A DNA stretch of 64,000 nt, taken from positions 372,001-436,000 of the forward strand of contig CAVQXT010000001.1 of assembly GCA_963717945.1 (NCBI GenBank). The letters run 5' to 3'. The stretch is from FEN-299 sp963717945. Lineage in GTDB: Bacteria > Acidobacteriota > Vicinamibacteria > Vicinamibacterales > Fen-181. The notes under the pieces were generated by a model. That model saw nothing but the letters and a program-made list of their open reading frames with translations, had not been told where the DNA came from and ran no database searches. Of this stretch, positions 42,538 through 50,489 are shown one piece after another. A program made the translations under genes and the position numbers. The stretch's first letter is position 1. The number at the start of each line of letters is the position of its first letter.

Positions 42538-44011
42538 CGGCGCCCGCGAACAGCACGCTCGTGCCGTAGCCGACGGCGATGCAGATGAGGGTGCCCGCCA
42601 GCACGTACCACGTCCAGGCGAGCGGCGTGTAGACCTTGACGAGCAGCATGCAGACGAGCGAGACGCCGATCCCGGCCACCGCCCCGGTCTGGTTCGTGCG
42701 GCGGGTGAGGATGCCCAGCAGGAAGGCCCCCAGCATCGGACCGTAGACGAGCGAGGCGATCGACAGCCCCGCCGTGAACACCGATCCCCAGCCGCGCGCC
42801 ACGATCGCGATCCCGATGAGCACCAGGCCCCAGCCGGCCGTGCACCAGCGCGAGAGCGACAGGAGCTGCGCCTCGGTGCGCCGCGCCCCGGCCAGCGGCC
42901 GGTAGAAGTCGAGCACCGTCGTCGAGGCCAGCGAGTTGAGCGACCCGCTCAGGTTCGACATCGCGGCCGCGAAGACGGCGGCGATCACCAGGCCCGCAAT
43001 CCCGTGCGGCAGGCTGTGGACGATGAAGACCGGGAAGATCTCGTCGTTGGTCGTGATGGGCGGCAAGGGCGCGTGCTGGTAGTAGGCGTAGAGCATCACG
43101 CCGATCGTCAGGAACAGGACGAACTGGAAGAGCACGATGAAGCCGCTCGTGATGAGCGCCTTCTGGCTGTCCCGCTGGTTGCGGCAGGTGAGCAGGCGCT
43201 GCACGAGCAGTTGATCGGTGCCGTGCGAGGCCATCGTCAGGAACGTGCCGCCGATGAGCCCGGCCCAGAACGTGAACGGCAGCCTGAGGTCCCACGAGAA
43301 CGACAGCCACTCGAACTTGTGCGCCGCCTCGGCGTGCGCGGCAATCGTCGGCCACCCGCCTGGCACCAGGTGCAGCAGCTGCCAGGCCGCGAGCAGGGAG
43401 CCGCCGATGTAGATCACGAGCTGGATCAGGTCGGTCCAGATGACGGCCGCGATCCCTCCTTCGAACGTGTAGATGAGCGTGAGCAGGCCGACCAGCACGA
43501 TCGACCAGAGCCACAAGTGGGGCAGGCCGGGCAGGCTCGAGCTGATGACCGCGGCCAACACCAGCGAGGCCGCAAATACCCGCACCCCCTCGGCGAGCGC
43601 CCTCATCGTCAGGAACAGCGAGGCGGCGAAGTGCTTGGTGGTCTCGCCGAAGCGCCGCGCCAGCAGCGCGTAGGCGGTCAGCATCTCCCCCTGGAAGTAG
43701 GCCGGGATGAACAGCAGGCTGATGATCACCCGCGCGACGATGTAGCCGAGGACGACCTGGAGGTAGGTGAACGCGCCGCCCTGCTCCGGCCGGGCGTAGA
43801 TCGTGTAGGCGAGCGCCGGCACGCCGATGAGCGTCAGCGTGCTCGTCTCGGTGGCCACGATCGACAGGCTGATGACCAGCCAGTGCGTCTTCCGGGCGCC
43901 GACGAAGTAGTCCTTCACCGTGTGGTGGGACTTCCGGAACAGCGTCCCGAAGACGGTGATCCCCACCAGGTAGACGATCAGGACGGCGTAGTCGATGGGA
44001 GAAAAGCCCAT
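42521..44011 (-). CDS. Sodium:solute symporter (SSS family)
   Basis: Protein of 496 residues with about 13-14 membrane helices. The opening IDYAVLIVYLVGITVFGTLF, the segment YFVGARKTHWLVISLSIVAT, EGVRVFAASLVLAAVISSSL and AAVFAAAMSNLSGSLNSLAS (containing the Na2-site Ser/Ser region of helix 8) are typical of the SSS/SLC5-like family. It imports a sugar, amino acid or organic acid with sodium; the substrate is not deducible. The last three codons and the stop (CGG CCC TGA) lie in a hairpin repeat. It is divergent from a dehydrogenase and an oxidase for hydroxy acids, which might share a regulator or substrate class. Confidence 0.92.
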   Translation of the reverse strand: MGFSPIDYAVLIVYLVGITVFGTLFRKSHHTVKDYFVGARKTHWLVISLSIVATETSTLTLIGVPALAYTIYARPEQGGAFTYLQVVLGYIVARVIISLLFIPAYFQGEMLTAYALLARRFGETTKHFAASLFLTMRALAEGVRVFAASLVLAAVISSSLPGLPHLWLWSIVLVGLLTLIYTFEGGIAAVIWTDLIQLVIYIGGSLLAAWQLLHLVPGGWPTIAAHAEAAHKFEWLSFSWDLRLPFTFWAGLIGGTFLTMASHGTDQLLVQRLLTCRNQRDSQKALITSGFIVLFQFVLFLTIGVMLYAYYQHAPLPPITTNDEIFPVFIVHSLPHGIAGLVIAAVFAAAMSNLSGSLNSLASTTVLDFYRPLAGARRTEAQLLSLSRWCTAGWGLVLIGIAIVARGWGSVFTAGLSIASLVYGPMLGAFLLGILTRRTNQTGAVAGIGVSLVCMLLVKVYTPLAWTWYVLAGTLICIAVGYGTSVLFAGAGRRRP

Positions 44012-44114
44012 AAGGCCTTCCGGCGACCGCCATTATTACCGCGAACCTCCCCCTCACCAAGGCCGTGGTGGAAGGGCCGGCGAATATGCCAAAGTATTGG
44101 GAGGGGGACCGCCC

Positions 44115-45380
44115 ATGCCGGAACACGTGCCGCAGATCCCGAAGGAACTCGTCGAGTGCGAGGCCCGGGGCGCCGAGTGGCTGCACGAGGTCCGGTGCGC
44201 GGACTGCCTCGGCTGTGACGTCGAGAGCAAGGTCATGCGCGCCGACCTCGAACGGTTCGTGATCGAGGTGCTGGCGCGATACGGCGTCTCCGAGAGGGAG
44301 GGCGCCATCACGGCCCGCGTCCTGGTGGCGGCCGACCTGCGGGGCATCGCGAGCCACGGCGTCGCGCGTCTCGGCCGTTACGTCAAGGGGCTCAAGGACG
44401 GCTACATCGTCCCCGACGCGCGGTTCGACGTCCGCGAGCCGGTGCCGGCCATCGGCGTGATCGACGCGAAGAACGGGATCGGGCAGGTCGTGAGCGACCT
44501 CGCCATGGACCTCGCCGTCTCGAAAGCGAAGGCGAACGGCCTTGGCGTCGTGACGGTGAAGAACAGCAACCACTTCGGGATTGCCGGCTACTACGTGCAG
44601 AAGGCGATCGACGCCGGGATGATCGGCATCTCGATGACCAACGCGGCGCCGCTCGTCGTGCCGACGCACGGCGCCGACGCCATCCTGGGCACCAATCCCA
44701 TCGCATTCGGCGCGCCTGGCGCCGACGGCCTCGACTTCCTGCTCGACATGGCCACCAGCGTCGTGCCCCGCGGAAAGCTCGAGGTGTACGACCGGAACCG
44801 CAAGCAGATGCCGGCCGGCTGGGCGGTGGACGAGCACGGCTACGATTCGAAGAACCCGGGCCTCGTGCTGGCGAACCTCGTGAAGCGGGCCGGCGGCGGC
44901 ATCCTCCCGCTCGGCGGGCGCGGCGAGGAGTTCAGCGGCCACAAGGGCTACGGCCTGGCGCTGATGGTGGACGTGCTGTGTGGCGCGCTCTCGGGGTCGG
45001 CGTTCGGCCTCGACGTGAACAACCTGAAGCGCGCGCCGCGGCCCGGCGAGACGGTGGGTCCGCGCGTCGGTCACTTCTTCCTCGCGATGGATATCGCCCG
45101 GTTCATGCCGCTCGCCGAGTTCCGCGCGCGGTTGACCGAGCTGGCCGGCATGCTGAAGAACTCGAAGAAAGCACTCGACCATTCCACCATCTACATCCAC
45201 GGCGAGAAGGAGCAGACGCGGGCCAGGCTGCACGAGCGCGCCGGGATCCCGCTCGCGTCCAACGTGCTGGAATCGCTCCGGAAGATCGCGGCCGAGTGCG
45301 GGATTCCGGGCCCGGTGACCGTCGCCGATCGCCTGCAGCGGCACGCGACCGGCGGCGAGGAAGGACCGCTCGTTTCATGA
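44115..45380 (+). CDS. Malate/L-lactate dehydrogenase family (LDH2) oxidoreductase
   Basis: Protein of 421 residues from ATG 44115, supported by GGAGGGGG. This adds ~40 residues with four cysteines (ECEARG..CADCLGC) before the standard LDH2 start; ATG 44235 would give the usual shorter form. Family motifs: VLVAADLRGIASHGVARLGRYV, VKNSNHFGIAGYYV, MTNAAPLVVPTHGADAILGT, NPIAFGAP, FLLDMATSVVPRGKLEVYDR, and FSGHKGYGLALMVDVL. It is an NAD(P)-dependent 2-hydroxyacid dehydrogenase; members use malate, lactate, sulfolactate or ureidoglycolate. Its stop overlaps the start of an L-2-hydroxyglutarate oxidase by ATGA, so the two probably act on related hydroxy acids. Confidence 0.88.
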   Translation: MPEHVPQIPKELVECEARGAEWLHEVRCADCLGCDVESKVMRADLERFVIEVLARYGVSEREGAITARVLVAADLRGIASHGVARLGRYVKGLKDGYIVPDARFDVREPVPAIGVIDAKNGIGQVVSDLAMDLAVSKAKANGLGVVTVKNSNHFGIAGYYVQKAIDAGMIGISMTNAAPLVVPTHGADAILGTNPIAFGAPGADGLDFLLDMATSVVPRGKLEVYDRNRKQMPAGWAVDEHGYDSKNPGLVLANLVKRAGGGILPLGGRGEEFSGHKGYGLALMVDVLCGALSGSAFGLDVNNLKRAPRPGETVGPRVGHFFLAMDIARFMPLAEFRARLTELAGMLKNSKKALDHSTIYIHGEKEQTRARLHERAGIPLASNVLESLRKIAAECGIPGPVTVADRLQRHATGGEEGPLVS

Positions 45381-46582
45381 GCAGCGCGTTCGACGTCGCC
45401 ATCATCGGCGGCGGCATCGTCGGGGCGGCGACGGGGATGGCGCTCGTCGGCCGGCCCGGCGTGCGCGTCGTCGTGCTCGAAGCCGAGCCGGAACTGGCCG
45501 CGCACCAGACCGGGCACAACAGCGGCGTCATCCACTCGGGCCTTTACTACAAGCCGGGGTCGCTCAAGGCGACCAACTGCGTCGAGGGGCGCGAGGCGAT
45601 GTACCGGTTCTGCGAGGAACGCGGGATCGCCCACGACCGCTGCGGCAAGCTGGTGGTGGCGACCGAGCCGTCGCAACTGGCTGCCCTCGAGCAGCTCGAG
45701 CTCCGCGGGCGCGCCAACGGCCTGACCGGCCTGCGGCGCCTGCGGGCGGAGGAGATTAAGGAGTACGAGCCGGCCGCGGTCGGCGTTGCCGGACTGCACG
45801 TCCCCCAGACCGGGATCGTGGACTACACGGCCGTGACTCAGGCGTTCGCGCGGATCGTGACCGAGGCTGGCGGCGAGGTGTGGACCTCGGCGCGCGTCGC
45901 CCGCGTGAAGCGGAACAACGGCGGCCTCGTCCTCGAGACGGCGAGGGGGCCGGTCGAGGCGCGGGCGCTCATCAACTGCGCGGGGCTGCAGTCGGATCGT
46001 GTGGCGCGGCTGTCGGGCGTCGAGCCGGGCGTCAAGATCGTGCCCTTCCGCGGCGAATACTACGAGCTGGTGCCCGAGCGCCAGTCGCTCGTCCGGAACC
46101 TGATCTACCCGGTGCCCGACCCGCGGTTCCCGTTCCTCGGCGTGCACTTCACGCGGATGATCGCCGGCGGCGTGGAGGCCGGGCCGAACGCGGTCCTGGC
46201 GTTCAAGCGCGAGGGCTACACCCGGACCAGCTTCTCGGCCGGCGACGCGGCCGAGATGTTCGCCTACTTCGGCTTCTGGCGGATGGCGGCCAAGTACTGG
46301 CCGATGGCCGTCGGGGAGTGGCACCGGTCGTTCAGCAAGCGGGCGTTCGTCAAGGCGCTGCAGGGGCTGATCCCTGAGCTCCGGGAGAACGACGTTCACC
46401 CGAGCGGGGCCGGCGTCAGGGCCCAGGCCCTCGATCCGCACGGTGCCCTGCTCGACGACTTCCGGATCGTGGAGGCCGACCGGATGGTGCACGTGCTCAA
46501 CGCCCCGTCCCCGGCGGCGACCGCCTCGATCAGCATCGGGGAGAAGATCGCCGGGATGGCGAGGCGAAGCTTCGGCATCTGA
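45377..46582 (+). CDS. lhgO: L-2-hydroxyglutarate oxidase
   Basis: Protein of 401 residues. The FAD-binding start FDVAIIGGGIVGAATGMAL and the DAO-fold motif HNSGVIHSGLYYKPGSLKA are hallmarks of LhgO. Also seen are GVHFTRMIAGGVEAGPNAVL, FRGEYYELVP and YPVPDPRFPFLGVH. It oxidises L-2-hydroxyglutarate to 2-oxoglutarate, in E. coli with electrons going to the membrane quinone pool. It is translationally coupled to the LDH2-family gene upstream and followed by citrate synthase, consistent with a TCA-linked role. Confidence 0.92.
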   Translation: MSSAFDVAIIGGGIVGAATGMALVGRPGVRVVVLEAEPELAAHQTGHNSGVIHSGLYYKPGSLKATNCVEGREAMYRFCEERGIAHDRCGKLVVATEPSQLAALEQLELRGRANGLTGLRRLRAEEIKEYEPAAVGVAGLHVPQTGIVDYTAVTQAFARIVTEAGGEVWTSARVARVKRNNGGLVLETARGPVEARALINCAGLQSDRVARLSGVEPGVKIVPFRGEYYELVPERQSLVRNLIYPVPDPRFPFLGVHFTRMIAGGVEAGPNAVLAFKREGYTRTSFSAGDAAEMFAYFGFWRMAAKYWPMAVGEWHRSFSKRAFVKALQGLIPELRENDVHPSGAGVRAQALDPHGALLDDFRIVEADRMVHVLNAPSPAATASISIGEKIAGMARRSFGI

Positions 46583-46699
46583 ACGCCCTGCGGGGGCAAC
46601 GGGGCTCGATTCGCCGGGGGCGGGAGGGCCGATTTCGCATTAGAATAGGCGGGTTCACCCAAGGGCCCGGGGACCATCACAGTGAAGGGAAAGCAGTCT

Positions 46700-48040
46700 A
46701 TGTCCGAGACGGCAACACTCCAGGTGCAGGGAAAGACTTACAACCTGCCGATCGTAGTCGGGACCGAGAACGAGGTTGCGGTCGACATCTCGAAGCTGCG
46801 TGCCGAGTCGGGTGTCATCACGCTCGACGACGGCTACAGCAACACGGGATCGTGCAAGTCGTCGATCACCTTCATCGACGGCGAGCGCGGGATCCTGCGG
46901 TACCGCGGGATCCCGATCGAGCAGCTGGCCGAGCACAGCACGTTCCTCGAGACGGCGTGGCTGCTCATTTACGGCGAGCTGCCGACGGCCGACCAGCTCG
47001 ATTGCTGGAGCAGCATGCTGACCCGGCACGAGATGCTGCACGAAGGGCTCTACAAGCACTACGACGGGTTCCCGGCCCAGGGGCACCCGATGGCGATCCT
47101 CTCCGCGATGGTGAACGCGGTGAGCTGCTACGACCCGGACGTCATCAAGATCGAGAGCCCGGAGACGTTCCAGAGCGCGGCGGCGCGGCTGCTGAGCAAG
47201 ACGCGGACGATCGCGGCGGCGGCCTATAAGACGTCGATCGGCCAGCCGCTGGTCTACCCGAAGCCCGACCTGGACTACTGCTCGAACTTCCTGCACATGA
47301 TGTTCTCGATCCCGTTCAAGGAGTACGAGCCGGACCCGGACATCGTGAACGCGCTGCAGCTCATCCTCGTCCTCCACGCCGATCACGAGCAGAACTGCTC
47401 GACCAGCACCGTCCGCATGGTGGCCTCGTCGGGCGCGAACCTGTTCGCGAGCTGCGCGGCGGGCGTCTGCGCGCTGTGGGGGCCGCTGCACGGCGGCGCC
47501 AACGCGGCGGTCATCGACATGCTGAAGTACATCCACGAGAGCGGCATGACGGTGAAGGACTACGTCGCGAAGGTGAAGGACAAGTCGTCGCACATCAAGC
47601 TGATGGGGTTCGGCCACCGCGTCTACAAGAACTACGATCCCCGCGCCCGGATCATCAAGCAGGCGGCCGACCGGGTGCTCAACAAGCTGCAGATCCACGA
47701 CCCGATGCTCGACCTCGCCCGCGCGCTCGAAGAGGCGGCGCTCGGCGACGACTACTTCAAGGAGAAGAAGCTGTATCCGAACGTGGACTTCTACTCCGGG
47801 ATCATCCTGAGGGCCATCGGGATCCCGGTCGAGATGTTCACCGTCATGTTCGCCATCGGCCGGATGCCGGGCTGGATTTCCAACTGGAAGGAAGTGTGGG
47901 AGGGCGAGACCCGGATCTACCGGCCGCGGCAGGTTTACGTGGGGCAGACCGAGCGCGAGTACGTGCCGGCCGGCCAGCGCAGGGCGGTGCCGATTCCCGG
48001 AATGAGCGGCGAAGCCGCGCTCAAGGGCGGATGCCGATAG
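46700..48040 (+). CDS. gltA: Citrate synthase
   Basis: Protein of 446 residues from ATG 46700 (GTG 46682 is in frame but lacks support). It condenses acetyl-CoA and oxaloacetate. The N-terminus (VQGKTYNLPIVVGTENEVAV) and length fit the longer hexameric/type II class. Motifs: SITFIDGERGILRYRGIPIE, HADHEQNCSTSTVRMV (first catalytic His), LWGPLHGGANAAVIDMLKYI, MGFGHRVYKNYDPRA (second His), and LYPNVDFYSGIILRAIGIP (catalytic Asp). Near the start of the upstream gap a TAGAAT box at 46642 may serve as its -10. Confidence 0.96.
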   Translation: MSETATLQVQGKTYNLPIVVGTENEVAVDISKLRAESGVITLDDGYSNTGSCKSSITFIDGERGILRYRGIPIEQLAEHSTFLETAWLLIYGELPTADQLDCWSSMLTRHEMLHEGLYKHYDGFPAQGHPMAILSAMVNAVSCYDPDVIKIESPETFQSAAARLLSKTRTIAAAAYKTSIGQPLVYPKPDLDYCSNFLHMMFSIPFKEYEPDPDIVNALQLILVLHADHEQNCSTSTVRMVASSGANLFASCAAGVCALWGPLHGGANAAVIDMLKYIHESGMTVKDYVAKVKDKSSHIKLMGFGHRVYKNYDPRARIIKQAADRVLNKLQIHDPMLDLARALEEAALGDDYFKEKKLYPNVDFYSGIILRAIGIPVEMFTVMFAIGRMPGWISNWKEVWEGETRIYRPRQVYVGQTEREYVPAGQRRAVPIPGMSGEAALKGGCR

Positions 48041-48047
48041 GCGTCCC

Positions 48048-48602
48048 ATGCTCCTCTGGGACATCTTCTTCGTCTTCACGCGCGTCGCGCTCTTCTCGTG
48101 GGGCGGCGGTCCGGCGTCTCTGGCGCTCATGCAGCGCGAGGTGACCGCGCACCGCTGGACCACGGCATCCGAGTTCGCGGACGCCGTCGCGCTCGGCAAC
48201 GCCTTGCCGGGGCCGATCGCGCCGCAGGTATCGGCCTACGTGGGCTACAAGCTGGCGGGGACGCCCGGGGCGATTGCCGCCGCCTCGGGCACGGTCCTGC
48301 CGACCACCATCCTGATGCTCGTGATGGTGGTGCTGTTCTTCGCGGTGAAGGACGCGCCGATCGTCAGGTCGATGCTCACCGCCGTCCGCCCGGTCGTCAT
48401 CGGGCTGCTCATCTGGACGGCGTACGACATGGCGCGATCGGTATTCGGGGCCGGCAAGGTCGGCTGGACCGCGGCGTTTGCCGCCCGCTGGGACGGCGTG
48501 CTGCTGGCCCTCGCATCGTTCGCGATCCTCACCTTTACCAGCGTCAATCCTGTCTGGGTGATCCTCGGGGCCGCCGTCTGCGGCCTCCTCTTCTACCGCT
48601 GA
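48048..48602 (+). CDS. chrA: Chromate transporter (CHR) family, single-domain
   Basis: Protein of 184 residues with about five to six hydrophobic helices. The CHR signature is clear: FFVFTRVALFSWGGGPASLA, LMQREVTAHRWTTASEFADA, ALGNALPGPIAPQVSAYVGY, KLAGTPGAIAAASGTVLP. Short-chain CHR proteins normally occur as adjacent pairs forming one antiporter. No second half is next to this one, and the following gene is on the other strand. It begins 7 bp after citrate synthase. Chromate export is established for long-chain relatives, but the physiological substrate of this one is uncertain. Confidence 0.88.
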   Translation: MLLWDIFFVFTRVALFSWGGGPASLALMQREVTAHRWTTASEFADAVALGNALPGPIAPQVSAYVGYKLAGTPGAIAAASGTVLPTTILMLVMVVLFFAVKDAPIVRSMLTAVRPVVIGLLIWTAYDMARSVFGAGKVGWTAAFAARWDGVLLALASFAILTFTSVNPVWVILGAAVCGLLFYR

Positions 48603-48615
48603 CGCCGCTCCATCC

Positions 48616-48804
48616 TCATTCCCGATCCGTCTTCGCCACGGGGAACGTCCCGTCGAGCCTGGCGAGCATGGCGTTGTAGCGGCGCTCGAGCTCTTCGACG
48701 GCCCTGTCGGCCGCGTCCGGCGTGAGTTCGCCGGTCCGCCGCTGCATCTCCACGCGGAGCCGTTCGTTCTCGAGCCACTTGTCCGGGTCGAAGTTGTAGG
48801 TCAT
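48616..48804 (-). CDS. Small hypothetical helical protein
   Basis: Protein of 62 residues, MTYNFDPDKWLENERLRVEM onward, mostly charged helix (RRTGELTPDAADRAVEELER). AAGGCGGAG precedes the ATG. The composition is protein-like and differs from the arginine-rich shadows of neighbouring frames. It is convergent with chrA. I do not recognise a family, and no function can be offered. Confidence 0.6.
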   Translation of the reverse strand: MTYNFDPDKWLENERLRVEMQRRTGELTPDAADRAVEELERRYNAMLARLDGTFPVAKTDRE

Positions 48805-48843
48805 CTCCGCCTTGCGGCTTACGCCTCGCGGCTTACGATTTGC

Positions 48844-49364
48844 TGCGTCCTGAGCCGAGGCTCACCCTGGCCCATGAAAACCACAGTTCTCGCGCACGGC
48901 GCCGGCCGTCGCGGCCGCGCCCGATCGAACGCCGCGTCTCGGGTCTGCCGCTTCGCAAAGCGGCCCCTCCCGGGCAGCGCGGTCGGGGCAGGTTTACGCT
49001 TTGCTTCGGGCAGACCCTGCGGCGCGGCATAGGGCCGATCGGGCCGCCTCGCCAAGCGGCCGCGCCCGATCGAACGCCGCGTCTCGGGTCTGCCGCTTCG
49101 CAAAGCGGCCCCTCCCGGGCAGCGCAGTCGGGGCAGGTTTACGCTTTGCTTCGGGCAGACCCTGCGGCGCGGCATAGGGCCGATCGGGCCGCCTCGCCAA
49201 GCGGCCGCGCCCGATCGAACGCCGCGTCTCGGGTCTGCCGCTTCGCAAAGCGGCCCCTCCCGGGCAGCGCAGTCGGGGCAGGTTTACGCTTTGCTTCGGG
49301 CAGACCCTGCGGCGCGGCATAGGGCCGATCGGGCCGCCTCGCCCCGGCGCTATTTTCTAAACAC
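48844..49364 (+). repeat. Modular long-hairpin repeat element, copy B (three core units)
   Basis: Left end TGCGTCCTGAGCCGAGGCTC..CCTGGCCCATGAA, right end CGCCCCGGCGCTATTTTC..AACAC. Between them lie three near-identical 145-bp cores (48911-49055, 49056-49200, 49201-49345) in direct tandem. They differ at about one base outside the start of the first. Each core is an imperfect palindrome (GGGTCTGCC..AAAGCG against CGCTTT..GGCAGACCC). 145 is not a multiple of three, and the open frames through it are arginine- and proline-rich, so it is non-coding. Together with copy C it fills the 887-bp gene-free gap. Confidence 0.88.
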
Positions 49365-49657
49365 TGCGTCATGAGCCGAGGCTCACCCGGCCCATGAAAA
49401 GGGCAGTGCCTGTGCCCGGCTGGTCGCGCGCACGGGTTGGCGCCCACACGCAGGCCGGGTCGCGATGTCTCGACGGGCGGGTGGCGCCCGGCGGGGGCCC
49501 CCAGCGGGCCGAGCGCGACGCCCGTGACAAGCGCTTTGTGCGCGAGGACGCTGGGGGATCCCGGCGACAGGACCTGCCAGGCGCCAACGCGTCCCTTCCC
49601 CGCGGTCACCGCCATCGAGCGGTCCGCATAGCCCCGGCACTATTTTCTGAGCACGCC
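49365..49657 (+). repeat. Modular long-hairpin repeat element, copy C (different core)
   Basis: It begins exactly where copy B ends. Left end TGCGTCATGAGCCGAGGCTC..CCCGGCCCATGAAAA, right end GCCCCGGCACTATTTTCT..GCAC. The core (~49401-49630) is unrelated to the 145-bp core but is also self-complementary (GTTGGCGCC at ~49437 against GGCGCCAAC at ~49581). Conserved ends with an exchanged interior indicate a family of modular elements. Confidence 0.7.
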
Positions 49658-49691
49658 TTACGCCCTCCGCCTCAAGGCCGACGGCTGACGG

Positions 49692-50201
49692 CTAGAACGG
49701 CGAGAAGCCGCCCTTCTCCCAAAAGTCGCCGCGGATCGTGTCCGAGAGCGACTGCAGGGCGTCGAGATGCTGCTGCTCCCACTCGGCGAGGAACTGGTAG
49801 AAGCGGCGGATCTCGGCTTCGTCGGCGGAGCCCGCCGCTCCCGAGAAGTGGGCGACGGCGTTCTTCTCGAGCGTCATGCCCACCGACAGCGCCGCCATCT
49901 CGAACTCGGCGCCCTCGGCCTGCTCGCGGAACCGGTCGGTGAAGATCTTGCTGGAGAACCCGTGGAGGTCGGGGACGATGATGCCCATCGAGAAGGCGTC
50001 GACGCCCTTGTCGTGGTAGTTCGTGAGCACGCTGCGCAGGAAGGCCTGGTGCTGCACCTCGTCCTGCGCCAGCTTGCCGAACAGTTCCTGGACGGCGGGC
50101 TTGTCGGCGCGGTCGGCGGTCATCGAGTAGAACGTGTAGCCGTCCACCTCGATCTGGTACGCCTTCCGCAGGATGTCGAGAATCTGGTCAGGAGCGGTCA
50201 T
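49692..50201 (-). CDS. Ferritin-like/rubrerythrin-type di-iron protein
   Basis: Protein of 169 residues, predicted four-helix bundle. Iron-ligand patterns are visible: helix 1 KAYQIEVDGYTFYSMTADRA (Glu), helix 2 LFGKLAQDEVQHQAFLRSVL (E..H), helix 3 EGAEFEMAALSVGMTLEKNA (Glu) and helix 4 YQFLAEWEQQHLDALQSLSD (E..H). It lacks the C-terminal rubredoxin domain of classical rubrerythrins, matching the erythrin/ferritin-like group. A role in peroxide or iron handling is likely. It is divergent from an unknown secreted protein across a 20-bp tandem repeat array. Confidence 0.87.
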   Translation of the reverse strand: MTAPDQILDILRKAYQIEVDGYTFYSMTADRADKPAVQELFGKLAQDEVQHQAFLRSVLTNYHDKGVDAFSMGIIVPDLHGFSSKIFTDRFREQAEGAEFEMAALSVGMTLEKNAVAHFSGAAGSADEAEIRRFYQFLAEWEQQHLDALQSLSDTIRGDFWEKGGFSPF

Positions 50202-50260
50202 GGATCAGGCCTCCGAAGTGTGCCCACCATCATACCTGAAGCGCACGGACGGGGTAATCG

Positions 50261-50440
50261 GGGGACGGGAGGAGGAATCGGGGGACGGGAAGAGGAATCG
50301 GAACTGACGATGAGGGATCGGAACTGACGATGAGGGATCGGAACTGACGATGAGGGATCGGAACTGACGATGAGGGATCGGAACTGACGATGAGGGATCG
50401 GAACTGACGATGAGGGATCAAAACTGACGCAGAGGACTCG
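50261..50440. repeat. 20-bp tandem repeat array (nine units)
   Basis: Units of exactly 20 bp: two copies of GGGGACGGGAgGAGGAATCG, six copies of GAACTGACGATGAGGGATCG (50301-50420, the last ending A) and one degenerate unit to 50440. There are no unique spacers, so it is not a CRISPR. It lies between the divergent ferritin-like gene and an exported unknown, upstream of both starts. Regular two-turn spacing would place any bound protein on one DNA face. Confidence 0.92.
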
Positions 50441-50489
50441 GAGGACGGGAAATGAAGTCGGTGCACGAGTAGAATGGGCGGTCCTGCAT

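Noticed and set aside
42444..45344. 966-codon minus-strand frame spanning the symporter and LDH2 genes
   Set aside because: It overlaps two clear genes in other frames and consists of His/Arg/Asp-rich filler.
48819..49615. Several Arg/Pro-rich frames in the modular repeat elements
   Set aside because: Same frames recur in each repeat copy and on both strands; the DNA is palindromic non-coding repeat.
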